Assembly: GCA_003024175.1 (NCBI GenBank)
Contig: MDYQ01000111.1
Span: forward strand, 155,012 to 219,011
From: Planoprotostelium fungivorum
Taxonomy: Eukaryota; Evosea; Variosea; Cavosteliida; Cavosteliaceae
Length of the DNA stretch: 64,000 nucleotides
Direction of reading: 5' to 3'
Below, one piece after another: positions 27,241-38,600 of the stretch (the first letter of the stretch is position 1; every line of letters begins with the position of its first letter). The position numbers were made by a program, and so were the translations under genes. The notes below the pieces were generated by a model. That model saw nothing but the letters and a program-made list of their open reading frames with translations, did not search any database and was not told where the DNA came from.

Positions 27241-29087
27241 TCACTTGTCTCCGGCGTTCGGTGCGGTCGTGATGATTCCACTGTTGGACGTAGATGCTTC
27301 AGTTTGGGAGGTAGAGAATGTCGCTTCTACTGTGTCTGAGCTTCCAGAAACCGAATCGGAATCGGAGACGGACGTCGCGGTGACCACTGGGTTGGAGCTC
27401 GTTGTAGACGAAGTCTCCTGGGTAGTTGTAGATGTAGTATCCTGGCTCGTTGTAGACGAAGTGTCTTGGCTGGTGGAAGAAGCGATAGAAGTCTGCGTAC
27501 TCTGCGTAACTTCGGTCTCTTGCGTAGTCTCCGTATCTTGAGTAGTCTCCGAATCTTCTGTGCTCGATGTGCTTTGACTCGTTGTAGATGAAGGGGAGGA
27601 CGACAGAGATCGGTAAGCCTGGTGGATGTAACTGGGGAGGGTGACCGAATTGGCCAGAGTGTGGATGTGTACACCCGCCAATTGATGAGAAGCAAAGAAG
27701 GCGATCTGTGATGGATGAGAATGGCGATGACGATGATGGCGAATCACCTTGTTGTAGATGGTCACGTTGTTCTCCCAGCCGATCCAGTTGTCTCCTGGAG
27801 AGATTGAATATGGAAAGCGTTGGATGATGTCATGTGATGTTCACCTTGAAGGAGGTAGAATTGGTCTTGTGAGGTAGAATACACTCCAGTAGCTCCATCC
27901 GCTTCCAAAGAATCCAACTGCATCATCGTCAACACGATCGAGATGACATGTGATATGGTGCATCACCTCTCTCTGAGACAGTTGACCCTCTCCAAACTGA
28001 GTACTGAGGCATCCAGAAGGATTCAACTGGGCCACTGGAGAGCCCACGTCTGTAAGACTCGAATTGGCGAGCTGGTATGTGATGCCGGTACCAGGGATGC
28101 CGACGACGATCTGATTAGAGGATGAGCGACGAGGAGACGCCTTCTCATCGACACACCTTCTGACTGGGGATCAATTGGACGAGCTCTTGGATGGTCCATT
28201 GCAATGATGAGAGGGGGGAGAGAGCGGATGTTCCGACCGTCTGGACCGTCCAGCTTCCGAAAAAGGAGATACTGTCCAAGATCATGTAATCGACTGTGTC
28301 CGAATGAGATGTGATGCATCATACGATACACGAACCGATATTGGCCGTTTGGGTGTAGTTCAAAGTCTGGTACCAGTCACTGCGAACGGATGTCCAGAAG
28401 AAGAGTTCCAAGGGCTCACTCTGGGCGGCGATGGCCGCTCGAACTGCGGTGGCGAGGCTCAGTGCTTTCGGCTGTGGAACATGATGAGTCCAGAGGTTGT
28501 GATGTTCGAGTCTATCTCACTCCATCGTCTTGACTCCATGTCCAGTGGATCTCAACACCCTTCATGCCATATTGGAGGGCGTATTGGATGAGACCGGAAG
28601 CAAAGGAGCTAGTCTTTGTGGCGTTCTCATACAGAGTGTCCTGCAGATCAGTGCTGGTGAGGGAGGAGATCTACAGAAGATGGTGAGTCCGCGATATGGA
28701 GACGACTCCATCGAGGTGACTCACCACGAGCTTTGTGGTGGCATTCTGTTGGGTGATATCGTTGAGCATACCAGGATATTGCCAGGCTGTGGCGCGTCAA
28801 CATCATTAGACAATACATCAGACTCACCATCCCCCTCTGGAAAGGTGTCCGAGGCAGTGTCATACGCGGCATTCTGGATGATGATGTGTGTGTACTGCGT
28901 GTAATCGATCTGAAGAGTCCCCTTAGTATCCACACTGCATGATGCTGGTGCTACTCACGGTGTCTGGGCTGACCGCACACAGACCACCCGAATAACGGAA
29001 CCAATTCTGGTAGTAGGCCACGCTCAGGGGGGTACCAACGGTCGCCGCCAGGAGGCTCAAGAGAACGATGAGGGTCTGGACCTGCAT
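27241..29087 (-). CDS. Secreted GH18 chitinase-like protein, catalytic motif degenerate
   Basis: ATG 29087 starts a signal peptide (MQVQTLIVLLSLLAATVG) followed by the GH18 first-strand signature VAYYQNWFRYSGG and IDYTQYTHIIIQNA. Later exons give LIQYALQYGMKGVEIHWTWS, VMILDSISFFGSW-like strands, IVVGIPGTGITYQ and a C-terminal tail of about 110 residues made of Ser/Thr/Gln repeats (STTSQDT type), typical of O-glycosylated cell-surface stalks. In active GH18 enzymes the strand-4 motif is D-G-x-D-x-D-W-E. Here it reads K-G-V-E-I-H-W-T, so the catalytic Glu and both preceding Asp residues are replaced. It is more likely a chitinase-like lectin or a wall or cyst protein than a hydrolase. Several half-site copies (GTTGTAG) fall inside the Ser/Thr-repeat coding region. 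Confidence 0.7.
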
Positions 29088-29689
29088 GCTGCCTCGGAAG
29101 AAATGGAAGGCTTCTCAAGATATCTAGAGCTCACCTTAGGTGATCCGACTCGGTCTAAGCGTGAGTCGGAGAAGTCTTAACGCGGTGGTCCTATGGCCTC
29201 ACCTTTCAGGGAGAAGAGTCGCTGACGCCAACACGACAGTGGATGACAAGCGGAGAGACGACAGACTTGTCTCTGTACTCAGCATAACCGCGATAATTTT
29301 CCGTCGCTGATGAGGGAGCAGATGGCGATATCAACAAGAGGGAACAAAGTCTTCTTGTAGCTAGCTGCATTCGTGGATTGTTCTCTCTTGTGTGAATCAG
29401 ATGCGATCCGATGAACGGAGCGTCGAGTGAAGGTGTCGTCGAAGATAGACTGGTGACGAGCGTGGCCACATCGAGAGCCGCTGTGGCTATTAGTCTCGGC
29501 TTGATAAATTGAAAATCGATTTTATTTGAGGTTGATTTTTCAGCGCAAATCGGGTAGAGGAGCGGGATCTCGACACCATTGACAAAGATCTCGTCTTTGC
29601 TGTAGAGCTCAATTGTAAATTAGTATACTGCCACGGCCTCGTCTCATCCTAAACCGTCAAACTAGTGATTCAGGAACAGACATCGTATC
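29088..29689. other. Divergent region between chitinase-like gene and SH2-VPS9 gene
   Basis: About 600 bp. A 12-bp palindrome AAAATCGATTTT lies at 29512-29523. The open frame on the minus strand at 29206-29469 has no ATG and no splice partner. No gene is called. Confidence 0.4.
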
Positions 29690-32600
29690 ATGGAGGGTAA
29701 GTGACTTTCTTGCGAAGTCTAGACCTCCATTCGATCTCTGATCCTCGGTCGTCATCTTCTCAACTTTTGATTCATTTAATGCAGATTGGTTTCGTCCAAC
29801 TATCAGTCGCGTCCAAGCGGAGGTAATGATTTTCTCTTCACACAATCGTTTGCACAAAGACTCACGATACATAGAACCTTCTGGCCAATTTAGAAGTCGG
29901 AATGTTTGTCGTCCGTGGTTCCTCACAGCCCGATAGCTACGCTCTATCCTATGTGGACAGCAGCACCGATGTAGTGCATTCCCTGATCAACAAGACGCCA
30001 TCTGGTTTCATTTTGCCCGACATACCAGCCGCTGTATTTCCAACTTTAGAGGCTCTCGTCTCCGCTTGTAACTTTCTTATGCAAATTCCAAAGAAGAAGA
30101 CGCTTCCTCATCAACAGCCCGCCTCCCCAGCTCCACCCAATGTCAATAACTACGCAGATCCATACCCTGCCATTGCAGCAGCAGTTGCTGGCGCCAGCAC
30201 CACATCACCGACCAACATCCAATCACCCAATGTTCAATTATCAAATGTTCAAACACCCACACCATCCAACAACGCTCAAACACCCAACCTCCCTATCATC
30301 CAATCTCCCAAACCTTCGAGTGTCCAATCATCCAAGACCTCCAATGTCCAATCACCCGAAACCGTATCACACGATTCATCCATCGCCATCATCTCGGAGG
30401 CGTTTACCGACAGAAGCGCAGCGGAGATCAAAGAAGCATTGAAGGCATCTCAATATGACGTTACCGCCGCCATCGATCTCTTGGTGAGTCCACGCGTCGG
30501 ACTCATCGTCATTACCTCTTCTTCCCTTCTCATCATCTCCTGCCTTCTCATCTCGTTATCTCTTGTATGATCTCATCATCTCATCATCTCATTTGCATCA
30601 GCTGCGCACGCCCGCAGAGCCCAAGAAGATCGTCGAAGAGGCCCCCCGTGTCTCTCAGAAAATCGAGTGAGTCCGTCTACATCGTTGTAGATTGACTCAT
30701 TTCCCCAGATCTCCACGATCCATTCCCGAGGAACAACCCAAGGAGAGGAAATCGTGAGAGAGTGGAAATTTCGCGGGAAATTCACGAAAACAGGTTCAAC
30801 GTGGTCAACGTCTTCCTACAGCACATCAAGACGAACGTAAAATACTCACCCGAAGTAAGATATCTCACTTGACACACATTTCACTGAAATTTCTCAGTAC
30901 ATCGACGAGAACTGGGCCAGGCTGCCCAAAATTTTGGACCAGTCGAACGTCCCTGGTTCCCTGGAGAGTAACCTCCACAAGATCCTCCAGTACGTCGAAT
31001 TTCCTCCGAAATTTCTCACCGTTCCAGGAACACAGACCACCCGTTGGGTTTGAAGATGGATGCCTTCATCAACAACTACAACATGACCATCACCGTACCC
31101 TCTTACGGTGCAAGCAGAGCTCTCGCCGAGGCATCCAATTTCGTCACTTCCCTACAGAACATCATCTCGTCCAAGGTAACGACCATCTACAACGCTTCAT
31201 TGAAATGAAACAGGTGGAATCGTTCAGAAGTCCACTCGGTAGCCAGGTCGCCTGGAGGGTTATCGTTTCCGTCTTGTTGCCCAGAGTATACGAAAACCTC
31301 TTCCACATAGTTACGTCGGAATTCGCTGCGGTGAATTCCGATCGACTCCACAAGATGAAGCAGCTGGTCAATTGTGAACCCGCGGTCTTTCTCGGTATGG
31401 TTCGTTGTAGATGACCGGAAAATAACGGAAAATAGGGAGGTCGACGCCGGTGTCGAAGGCTCAGTTGGAGGAGGTCGCGAAGCGATTCGCGGAAATCAGT
31501 CGAACGATTCCGGTGCACAATCGATTGAGCCTCTTAGTTGAGATCGTGCAGGCCATCTCTGATCTGGCCCAACCAGCCGTAACGTGAGTTTTCATCTGAT
31601 TTTCGTCGACATACATACTGACCCCTCATCCAGGAACGCCGATAGCCTCTTGTGCTATTTCTCCGCCGTGCTGTGTTATTCCGGATTAAATTCTCCGATG
31701 GCCCACGCTCTCATCACTCGAACTTTCTCTCCTCCATTCGTCATCGAAGGCCTCGAAGGTGAGAAATTTCCGCGAAAGAGAACCGAAATATCGACGAATC
31801 TTCAGGTTTCGCCTTGACCGTGTTTGAGACTTCACTGGATTACGTGCACTCCAATTCTCAGGCCATTCTACCCGAAGTCACCTTCCGGTAATCACCCCAA
31901 CTCGTACGTACGTAACCTGAAATCTCCCAGAAACGTCCGCGCTCCTTCCCTGGGTGTTCCCAGGTCGGCCGACGGCAGCCCCATCGTCTTGTCTTCCACG
32001 CGAAATCCCACGGTAAATCCGGCCAATTACTTATCGGTACGTATGGTAGCCAACCACTTGACGTCCTCCGACCCACAGCAATTGGCCCAGCAGTATCCTT
32101 ACATCAGGAAGGAGACGAGGACAGAAGAGCCCCCGAAGGAAATCAAACCAGGTGAGGCTCGTTGTAGACGATCGGATGATGACGTCATCAGTCGAAGAGC
32201 CTCCGGTCGTACAGCCGGAGCCGAATTTTTCCGGTTACGGAAATCTCGATGATGTCTTTGCGGGAAGGGAGCAGGAGAAATCGCAGGCGCAGAATCCAGC
32301 TCCCGTGAGAGCGACTGCCACATTACCCTCCTTGAGTCCGAGCGTTCCCAGGAATCACGTGGTCAGTTCTCCGAATCTTCCCAGGATGCCCACGGCTCCC
32401 GCACCTTCTCCACCAGTCCCCGCCAGTGAGAGACCTGAGATTTCCGAGAAAGTTCTGACGTAGACTAGATGCCTCTTGGAGGGAACAGGCGAAGGTGTCT
32501 CCCTCGACTTCGACAGAAAAGGTCAATTTCCAATCTACAACGAGCCCCGTACCAGCCACTACGTCTGCTGCGAGCACTCCGAAGCAGCCTTTGAACCTGT

Positions 32601-33064
32601 ACGGCTCGTTCTCTAGCTTGGAAGCTTCTCTCGCTACTCCTTCTTCCCCTTCTAAAAATAGCCCCAGCGAAACACCCACTCCGACACTTTCCCGCCCACC
32701 CATAGAGAGGACCTCTTCCACGGTGAGGCCCAATCGATCGTGCCGTCTCTATTCTTTGTGCCCCCGTCTCAAATGTTCGTGCCACCCGACTCACACGATA
32801 CAGACGAGCATGGATGACTCTGAGTTTGCCCTACACCGTGCCGAGATTGCGTATATCGCAGCTCTCAGAGATGCGCCCAGATCTGCGAAGAATCTGAACA
32901 AGCTGGCTGCCCACTACAACAACAAGCACAACTTTGCCAAAGCAGTGGAGCACACGAAGGAAGCTCTGAAGGCAGACCCGAACGATATCATTGCAAAGAA
33001 CAACTTGCCCGTATTTATTAAGAACCTACAAGAACAGTTCAACAGTCTCGTGGGTGGAACGTGA
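29690..33064 (+). CDS. SH2-UBA/CUE-VPS9-TPR protein (RIN-like Rab5 exchange factor)
   Basis: ATG 29690 begins a two-codon first exon (ME, split D) that splices to an SH2 domain: DWFRPTISRVQAENLLANLE, then GMFVVRGSS with the conserved phosphotyrosine Arg. A Pro/Ser/Asn/Gln-rich linker (SPNVQLSNVQTPTP repeats) leads to a UBA/CUE-like helix triad (IISEAFTDRSAAEIKEALKA). Then come helical exons and a VPS9-like core: RTIPVHNRLSLLVEIVQAIS, NADSLLCYFSAVLCYSGLNS, FVIEGLEGFALTVFETSL. A Ser/Pro-rich tail and a C-terminal TPR segment (NLNKLAAHYNNKHNFAKAVE) end in SLVGGT. VPS9 domains load GTP on Rab5-family GTPases at endosomes. SH2 plus VPS9 is the RIN1-3 layout of animals, where it couples tyrosine kinases to endocytosis. 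The last exon lies in the duplicated block at 32968-33396. Confidence 0.75.
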
Positions 33065-33396
33065 AGAAATAAAAGACAGACGATGATCATCTATATGCAG
33101 AATATCACAACTTCCAAGCGTCTTGTAGAAAGTGATGGAAATCATCTTCTTGTGGGTAGTTGCGGCTGATCATGCTCAGGTNGAAGGCAGACCCGAACGA
33201 TATCATTGCAAAGAACAATTTGCCCGTATTTATTAAGAACCTACAAGAACAGTTCAACAGTCTCGTGGGTGGAACGTGAAGAAGTAAAAGACAGACGATG
33301 ATCATTTATATGTGGAATATCACAACTTCCAAGCGTCTTGTAGAAAGTGATGGAAATCATCTTCTTGTGGGTAGTTGCGGCTGATCATGCTCAGGT
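32968..33396. repeat. 214-bp direct duplication flanking a single N (assembly join)
   Basis: Positions 32968-33181 and 33183-33396 match base for base without gaps, except for about five substitutions. The single N at 33182 lies exactly between them. The block contains the last codons of the SH2-VPS9 gene and the last exon of the convergent EF-hand gene, so both ends appear twice. The left copy of the EF-hand exon is orphaned by the N. This looks like two overlapping contig ends (two alleles) left uncollapsed, not a biological repeat. Confidence 0.85.
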
Positions 33397-34151
33397 AGAT
33401 GAGGAAAGCTTCGCGGGTGATCGTGATGGTTTCGGTTTCTTCTCCGTCTGAGATGGCCAAGAGAAGGTCACCTCTGACGTGTTCTTCCGTTCGGTCTCCA
33501 GAGACCACCTTATCTCTCTTCAGTCACTATTGAATGACAACAGTTGGTGATCGACGGTGATCTCACGCTGGGATGATCTTCTGCATAGAATCTCGTCAGG
33601 AGTTGTCCTAATTGGGTATCTTCAGGAAATAGGGCGTTGGCTGTGAACAGTTATGTGGACAGAAGAGAATAGACATGATCACCCCATTCTAATCGGGTGT
33701 CGTCCAAGTTAATTCGCTGGTTTAAATTGAGTCGAACGAGAGAGATCTACAAAATCGTACCCAAAGCATAGTCAGGAAATCTTCCAGCTTGACAAATCCA
33801 GGGTCTGCTCAATGGAATGTGAGTCACGCTCGATTCTCTTCACTATCACCTGCATCATATGCATAATACTTCATGATCTCTTGTAGCTCCTGCGATGGTC
33901 AAGATGCGAAGTTGATGAATCTGTAAGCTCACTAATTTGTTCACGCATAAGCCCATCGCGATCAACACACTCGATAATCCCCGGATATCGAGCATTCGTC
34001 CTACGCCACTCTCTAACGCATGTCTGAGAGATGCAGCTGCCAATGGTCCCTTGTTCCAGAATCGCTGAGCTACTGTCTCGTCCAGACGACTCTGTTACAT
34101 GTTAGAAGAGAAGAGTGAGTGTCACACCTTCGCGATCTTGACTCGGCTCAT
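33320..34151 (-). CDS. Calcyphosin-like EF-hand protein
   Basis: ATG 34151 (MSRVKIAK) splices to SRLDETVAQRFWNKGPLAAA, then ELQEIMKYYAYDA, DPGFVKLEDFLTMLW, ANALFPEDTQLGQLLTRFYA, and a last exon ending SRNYPQEDDFHHFLQDAWKL with a stop at 33320. The closing pattern (acidic D-x-F then AWKL) is the C-terminus of calcyphosin/CAPS-type EF-hand proteins. Several EF-hand loops look degenerate, so calcium binding is uncertain. It is convergent with the SH2-VPS9 gene, and the stops are only tens of bases apart. A broken second copy of the last exon sits at 33105-33181 because of the assembly duplication. Confidence 0.6.
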
Positions 34152-34272
34152 GATGTTGTGAGGGGGGGGGTAGCCAAAAACAGATTGATCACGTGACTAT
34201 CATGGAAAAACGAACACGACTGAAAAGACAGAGATGCACAACCTTAGATCTCCTGCTATATGCACGGACAAC
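34152..34272 (-). promoter_or_regulatory. Short upstream region with E-box and G-run
   Basis: Between the EF-hand gene start and the PPR gene end. It contains a run of about nine G residues near 34162-34171 and TCACGTGA with core CACGTG at 34190-34195, about 40 bp upstream of the EF-hand ATG on its strand. Confidence 0.4.
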
Positions 34273-34305
34273 CTATGGGAGAGACCTTGACTCTCCCATA
34301 GGTTG
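34269..34305. repeat. Perfect 15-bp inverted repeat with 7-nt loop
   Basis: Left arm CAACCTATGGGAGAG (34269-34283), loop ACCTTGA, right arm CTCTCCCATAGGTTG (34291-34305). The match is perfect. It straddles the end of the minus-strand PPR reading frame, so the PPR mRNA 3' end would carry a stable hairpin. It could be a 3'-processing or regulatory hairpin, or a remnant of a mobile inverted repeat. Confidence 0.8.
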
Positions 34306-35254
34306 CCTGTGATGTTTCGTCCTCTGCACTCTTTGTCTGTTTTCTCCGGGAACATCCTTCCATTGTCTTCCATCATCGAGTAACATGAGGTGAGATGAAG
34401 AGACGTAAATCTTTGTAGATGCTTTATCTTCTGCAACCTTCCAATCTCCTTTACTGGCTTCATCCATCAACTGTTTATACTTTTCCATGTCCGTGATCTT
34501 GAACCAATGTAAAGCATTTTGACACATGTGAGAATCTGGAGTCAAATCCCTCGCTCGCATGTCCGTCCATACCTAACACGACCGTCATCCATCACATCCG
34601 CATGCGAATCGTGCATCACCTTCTCGGCCAACTCGTATTGTTTCTCTTTAAATAGTGCATTATGGAGTGTTTGGAAAGTCTTTACATTGGGTTCTATCTT
34701 TGTCTCCTTCATCTCTTCCCAGACGGCGTACATTCTCTCGGCTGTATTGGGGATGCGACTCATCGCGTCGAGCAGGAGGTTATATACGAAGAAGTTGAGA
34801 GTCAATTTAGACTGTCTCAACAACTTCCAAACCAAGATAGTCGACCGGGGGTCGTCCGCTCGAAGAAAGGCGTGCATCGTAGAGCCGTAGATGAAGATGT
34901 CGGGGGTGATTTGATCATCTTGCATGTCTTTGAGAACTTGTAGAACGCCTTGCATGTTGTGAGATTGAGCGGCGACGGTGATTCTCTTCAGATATTGTTG
35001 ACGGTGCACAGCTGCTGACGTCAGATCGGTAGTATGCATTAGATTATAGACAGTAAGAGCTCACTATAGCCGATTGAGCGGTGATTGAAAAATGGAGTGA
35101 GACGTGGTATTGTTAGTGGACGCTGATGGATTCTATGGACATTGCTAATCTTGATGTTTGAAGTATTCTTCTTGGCGTCAGAAAAAAAAGCGTGAAATAT
35201 TCCTCTCACTCGTATGGCTCGTATAAAAGGCCGCTGAAGCATGAAGAGCTTCAT
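34273..35254 (-). CDS. Pentatricopeptide-repeat protein, mitochondrial
   Basis: ATG 35254 begins a basic, hydrophobic, acid-free leader typical of mitochondrial import (MKLFMLQRPFIRAIRVRGIF). An intron (GTGAGC...GTCAG) joins RSIGY to TAVHRQQYLKRITVAAQSHN. PPR motifs follow: GVLQVLKDMQDDQITPDIFI, LVWKLLRQSKLTLNFFVYNL, RMYAVWEEMKETKIEPNVKT, LFKEKQYELAEKVM. A second intron (about 44 nt) leads to the C-terminal exon (HMCQNALHWFKITDMEKYKQ). The frame closes near 34273 beside the inverted repeat. PPR proteins bind organellar RNA sequence-specifically for processing or translation. With about 5 repeats the RNA target cannot be predicted. Confidence 0.8.
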
Positions 35255-35611
35255 CGTTTCTGATGTGATGTGATGTGATCTTCAAAAACAAATAGCCGAA
35301 AAAGTCACGTGATGAGTTCACGTGGCTGGTCACGAGTGCAGGCTCGTGTTCTTCTTCAGTGTCTTTATAACTGCAGTTGAATCCAATTCTGACTGACCGC
35401 ATCGTTACCAGTGGAGTGACGACACCAACCGAATGACCTGATTTTCGTACAATGCCCGAACTGCAGCCTCTTTGTCTCTGGATGTGGGCCAGCTTGAATT
35501 GAAAACGAATCTGCTCTTCTCATGAGATGGGCGGAATGTGATGTCAGGTCGCGAGTTCGTTGTGATTTTCAGACCCGCGAGCAAAAAGCGAAGACACGAG
35601 AACGGCGGAAG
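35255..35611. promoter_or_regulatory. Divergent promoter with paired E-boxes
   Basis: This 357-bp gap lies between the minus-strand PPR start and the plus-strand LRR receptor kinase start. Two CACGTG hexamers lie at 35306-35311 and 35319-35324, 13 bp apart, and a third near-match (GGTCACGAG) follows. The pairing resembles the divergent promoter at 6336-6360. Confidence 0.45.
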
Positions 35612-38600
35612 ATGAGACAGAGCATGAGGAGTCTTACCACTCCTCTATTCCTCCTGCTGTTTATGTTCCTCTGCTCGTCTGACGCTTTTCCTACTGATCC
35701 ACGCACTCTGGCTGCACTTCGAGAACTGAACGTACAAACAAAAGGTATGTGTCGATGGAGTCGATCGTCAACGTATCGACACCATTCGAGTGATCTGAGA
35801 ATGCATTCTCAAACATTACAGGAGAAGGTTGGAGGCATTCTGATAACTGGAACACAGGAGACGATTACTGTAATTATTTCGGTATCACGTGTTATAACGA
35901 TGGAACCATCGATGTCAAGCTCCCCTCCAATCGATTGATCGGCAAAGCATTAGATTTCCCCAAACTCTTTGATCTCCGCACTCTGAGATCGTTAGATCTC
36001 TCAGACAATGCCATCGCTGGAAATGTAATCATCTTCGACAAGATCTATCTCACGTGTTATCAGTTGCCCAATTTTACGAGAGATGCAGCCGGCATCAAAT
36101 TCATCTCCTTCAGAGGTTGTGATCTGGAGGGTTCCATTCCCAGCTCTATAGAACACATGACTCATCTCGATGAATTGTACCTCTCAGGTGATGCGGTCCA
36201 TCATCATTGTCCTCTAAACCTATACAGGTAACCAGCTGACGCACCTTCCCAACAGCATCTCCAGTCTCAGTTCGCTCAGAGTCTTAGATTTGTCCTTCAA
36301 TTCAATCAACAAGATCCCCGACACTCTCGGCTCCATGGTGATGATCGTCTCCCTTTAGACATCATGCACGATGACAACTCCTGATGATGATGATCAGGAG
36401 AGCTTGGTGACTTTGAGACTGCAAAAGAATGGTATTACCGGTAGTTTTCCCACGGTAGCCGGCTGGGACAATCTTCAAGACTTGAACTTGGCTTCGAACA
36501 ATTTCAGCGGGGCCATACCTTCACTCAGGGGGTGAGATCGTAGATTTCACGGAGAACTCACGGTGACAGGTGTGTCAATCTGACACGTGTTAACTTGGCC
36601 CACAATCGTCTGAGTGTTGTCGACAAGAAAGCTTTCTTCTATCTACAACGCCTCAGATACCTCGATTTGAGTTTCAATTCGTTTTTCGGTGAGATTTCTC
36701 TCCATGGCAAAAAAATTGATGCAGGGAACCAGGATCGATGCCGAGGCTACCGTCTACCATCTCCTCCGTCCAATTGAACAACAACCTCTTCTTTGGAGAT
36801 CTCCACGAGTTTCTCACAGACCTCTCCAACTTCACTTCTCCGAGAGGTAAATCGTTAATTATTCGTCCATCTACAACGTTGTAGATGATCTCTTGACCAT
36901 CGACGTATCAAACAACCATCTGACTGGAACTCTACCCGAGGCGATGGGAGATATACCACATTTGAGCAGCTTCAAAGCTTCACAGAATGTCTTAGAAGGT
37001 GGTCTACCCGATATGGTCGAATGCGGCAAGTGAGTGACGTAACGTAAGAGATGGGGTGGAGTAACCGTGGGACAGATTGTCGGAGTTAGATCTGTCCGAC
37101 AATCATCTCACCGCAGTCAACTGGACCCGACTGGATGCCTGCAACGCCCTCGCCACTCTCGATCTATCGAATAATTCGGTGAAATCTAGGTGAAATTTCA
37201 TCGACTGATTGTGACAGATTGGAGGCGATGTAGATAGCTTACCTCGTAGTGGAGTCTTATCTGCACTGGACGTCAGCTACAATCGAATTTCGGCCGTGTC
37301 GGTGGGTGGAGTGTACAGAATTCTCAATGAAAATGTTTCAGCTGACAGCGTTACCCTCTACCATGAAGAATTTAGATGCGAAGAATAATAAGATGATCGA
37401 AATTCCAAAGGGGATTTATTCCGCCAATTTAGAGTGTTTAGATTTGTCATGGTGAGTTGGTGTACGTAACGTGAAATCTGATTGGATTTTCAGGAATCAG
37501 ATACAAGACTCCCTCACTTATCGGATCAGTGAGATGTCCAATCTACAACATTTGGATCTGGTGAGTACTGTACGTACGCTACGTACGTCATACTCACGAG
37601 TACAGAGCCACAATTTCATCGAAGATTCTATCCCTCGTATCATTGGCGATCTCAACTTGTTGCGTCACATGGACTTCGTGAGAATTTCATCCGTCTACAA
37701 CGACGCTTTATTTCCATCTACAACGATCTCACGTCCTCTCAGTCTTGGAACAAATTATCGGGCTCCATACCCAGCTCCCTCTACACCCTCCCCCGGCTCA
37801 TTCATTTGGACCTCAGCCACAATCAGCTGACCAGTTCTCTCTACCAAGTCGACCGACCCTTTCCCGAGCTGACTCACCTCGATCTGTCCGACAACAGATT
37901 GTCCGGTGAAATACCGCAAGACTTTGAGACCATGGGAAAACTCATCGTGGCCAATCTGTCCCACAACTCGTTCGGTGGCAGATTGTTCAGCACACACCTG
38001 ATGAGAACGCTCACCATCATCGACGTCAGCCACAATACGGATCTGAGTGGGTCCGTCACAAAGGTCGACGCTGACGTGTCGACAGCCGGGGAAATCGGTG
38101 TATTGGGGCCAGACGTGGAGCACATTGATTTCTCACACTGCGATTTCACTGGCTCGACAGAATTCTTGTCTGATCGTCCCATGATGACGTATGCTGACAT
38201 CAGGTGAGACGTCTCGACTCGTTGTCATGACATCATACAGTCACAACCGATTTGATGGACCGATTCGATACCTCCCCGGTGCACTTAATGTGAGTGGCGC
38301 GTTGTAGATGGGAGTTACATTGAATTCGAACAGTATTTGGATATCTCAAGCAACAATTTGTCCGCATTACCCGACATCGTACACCTCGAGGTACGTTTCT
38401 CTCAGAAATTACAGAGAAAACTGATCGAATTTTCAGTCCATCCAGTACCTGAACATCTCCAACAACGAACTGGATGGTGATATGCCAAAGCTTACCAGCG
38501 CCCATTTGACAGTATGTCTACGTCGATGTAGACATGTCAATCTGACACGTGACAGACTTACGATGCCAGCAACAATTTGTTCGACACTCTCCGTGATATC

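Noticed and set aside
27400-27590. Cluster of GTTGTAGAC/GTTGTAGAT copies inside the chitinase-like gene as a tandem regulatory array.
   Set aside because: On the coding strand these are Ser-Thr-Thr codon runs of the repetitive tail (TCT ACA ACG AGC type). Coding repetition explains them without a separate element, so I did not count them as intronic copies.
29206-29469. Minus-strand 87-codon frame upstream of the chitinase-like gene.
   Set aside because: It starts with GTG, has no ATG, no splice partner and no family likeness.
33105-33305. A separate small gene ending DFHHFLQDAWKL within the duplicated block.
   Set aside because: It is the left copy of the EF-hand gene's last exon, interrupted by the N. 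It is an assembly artefact.
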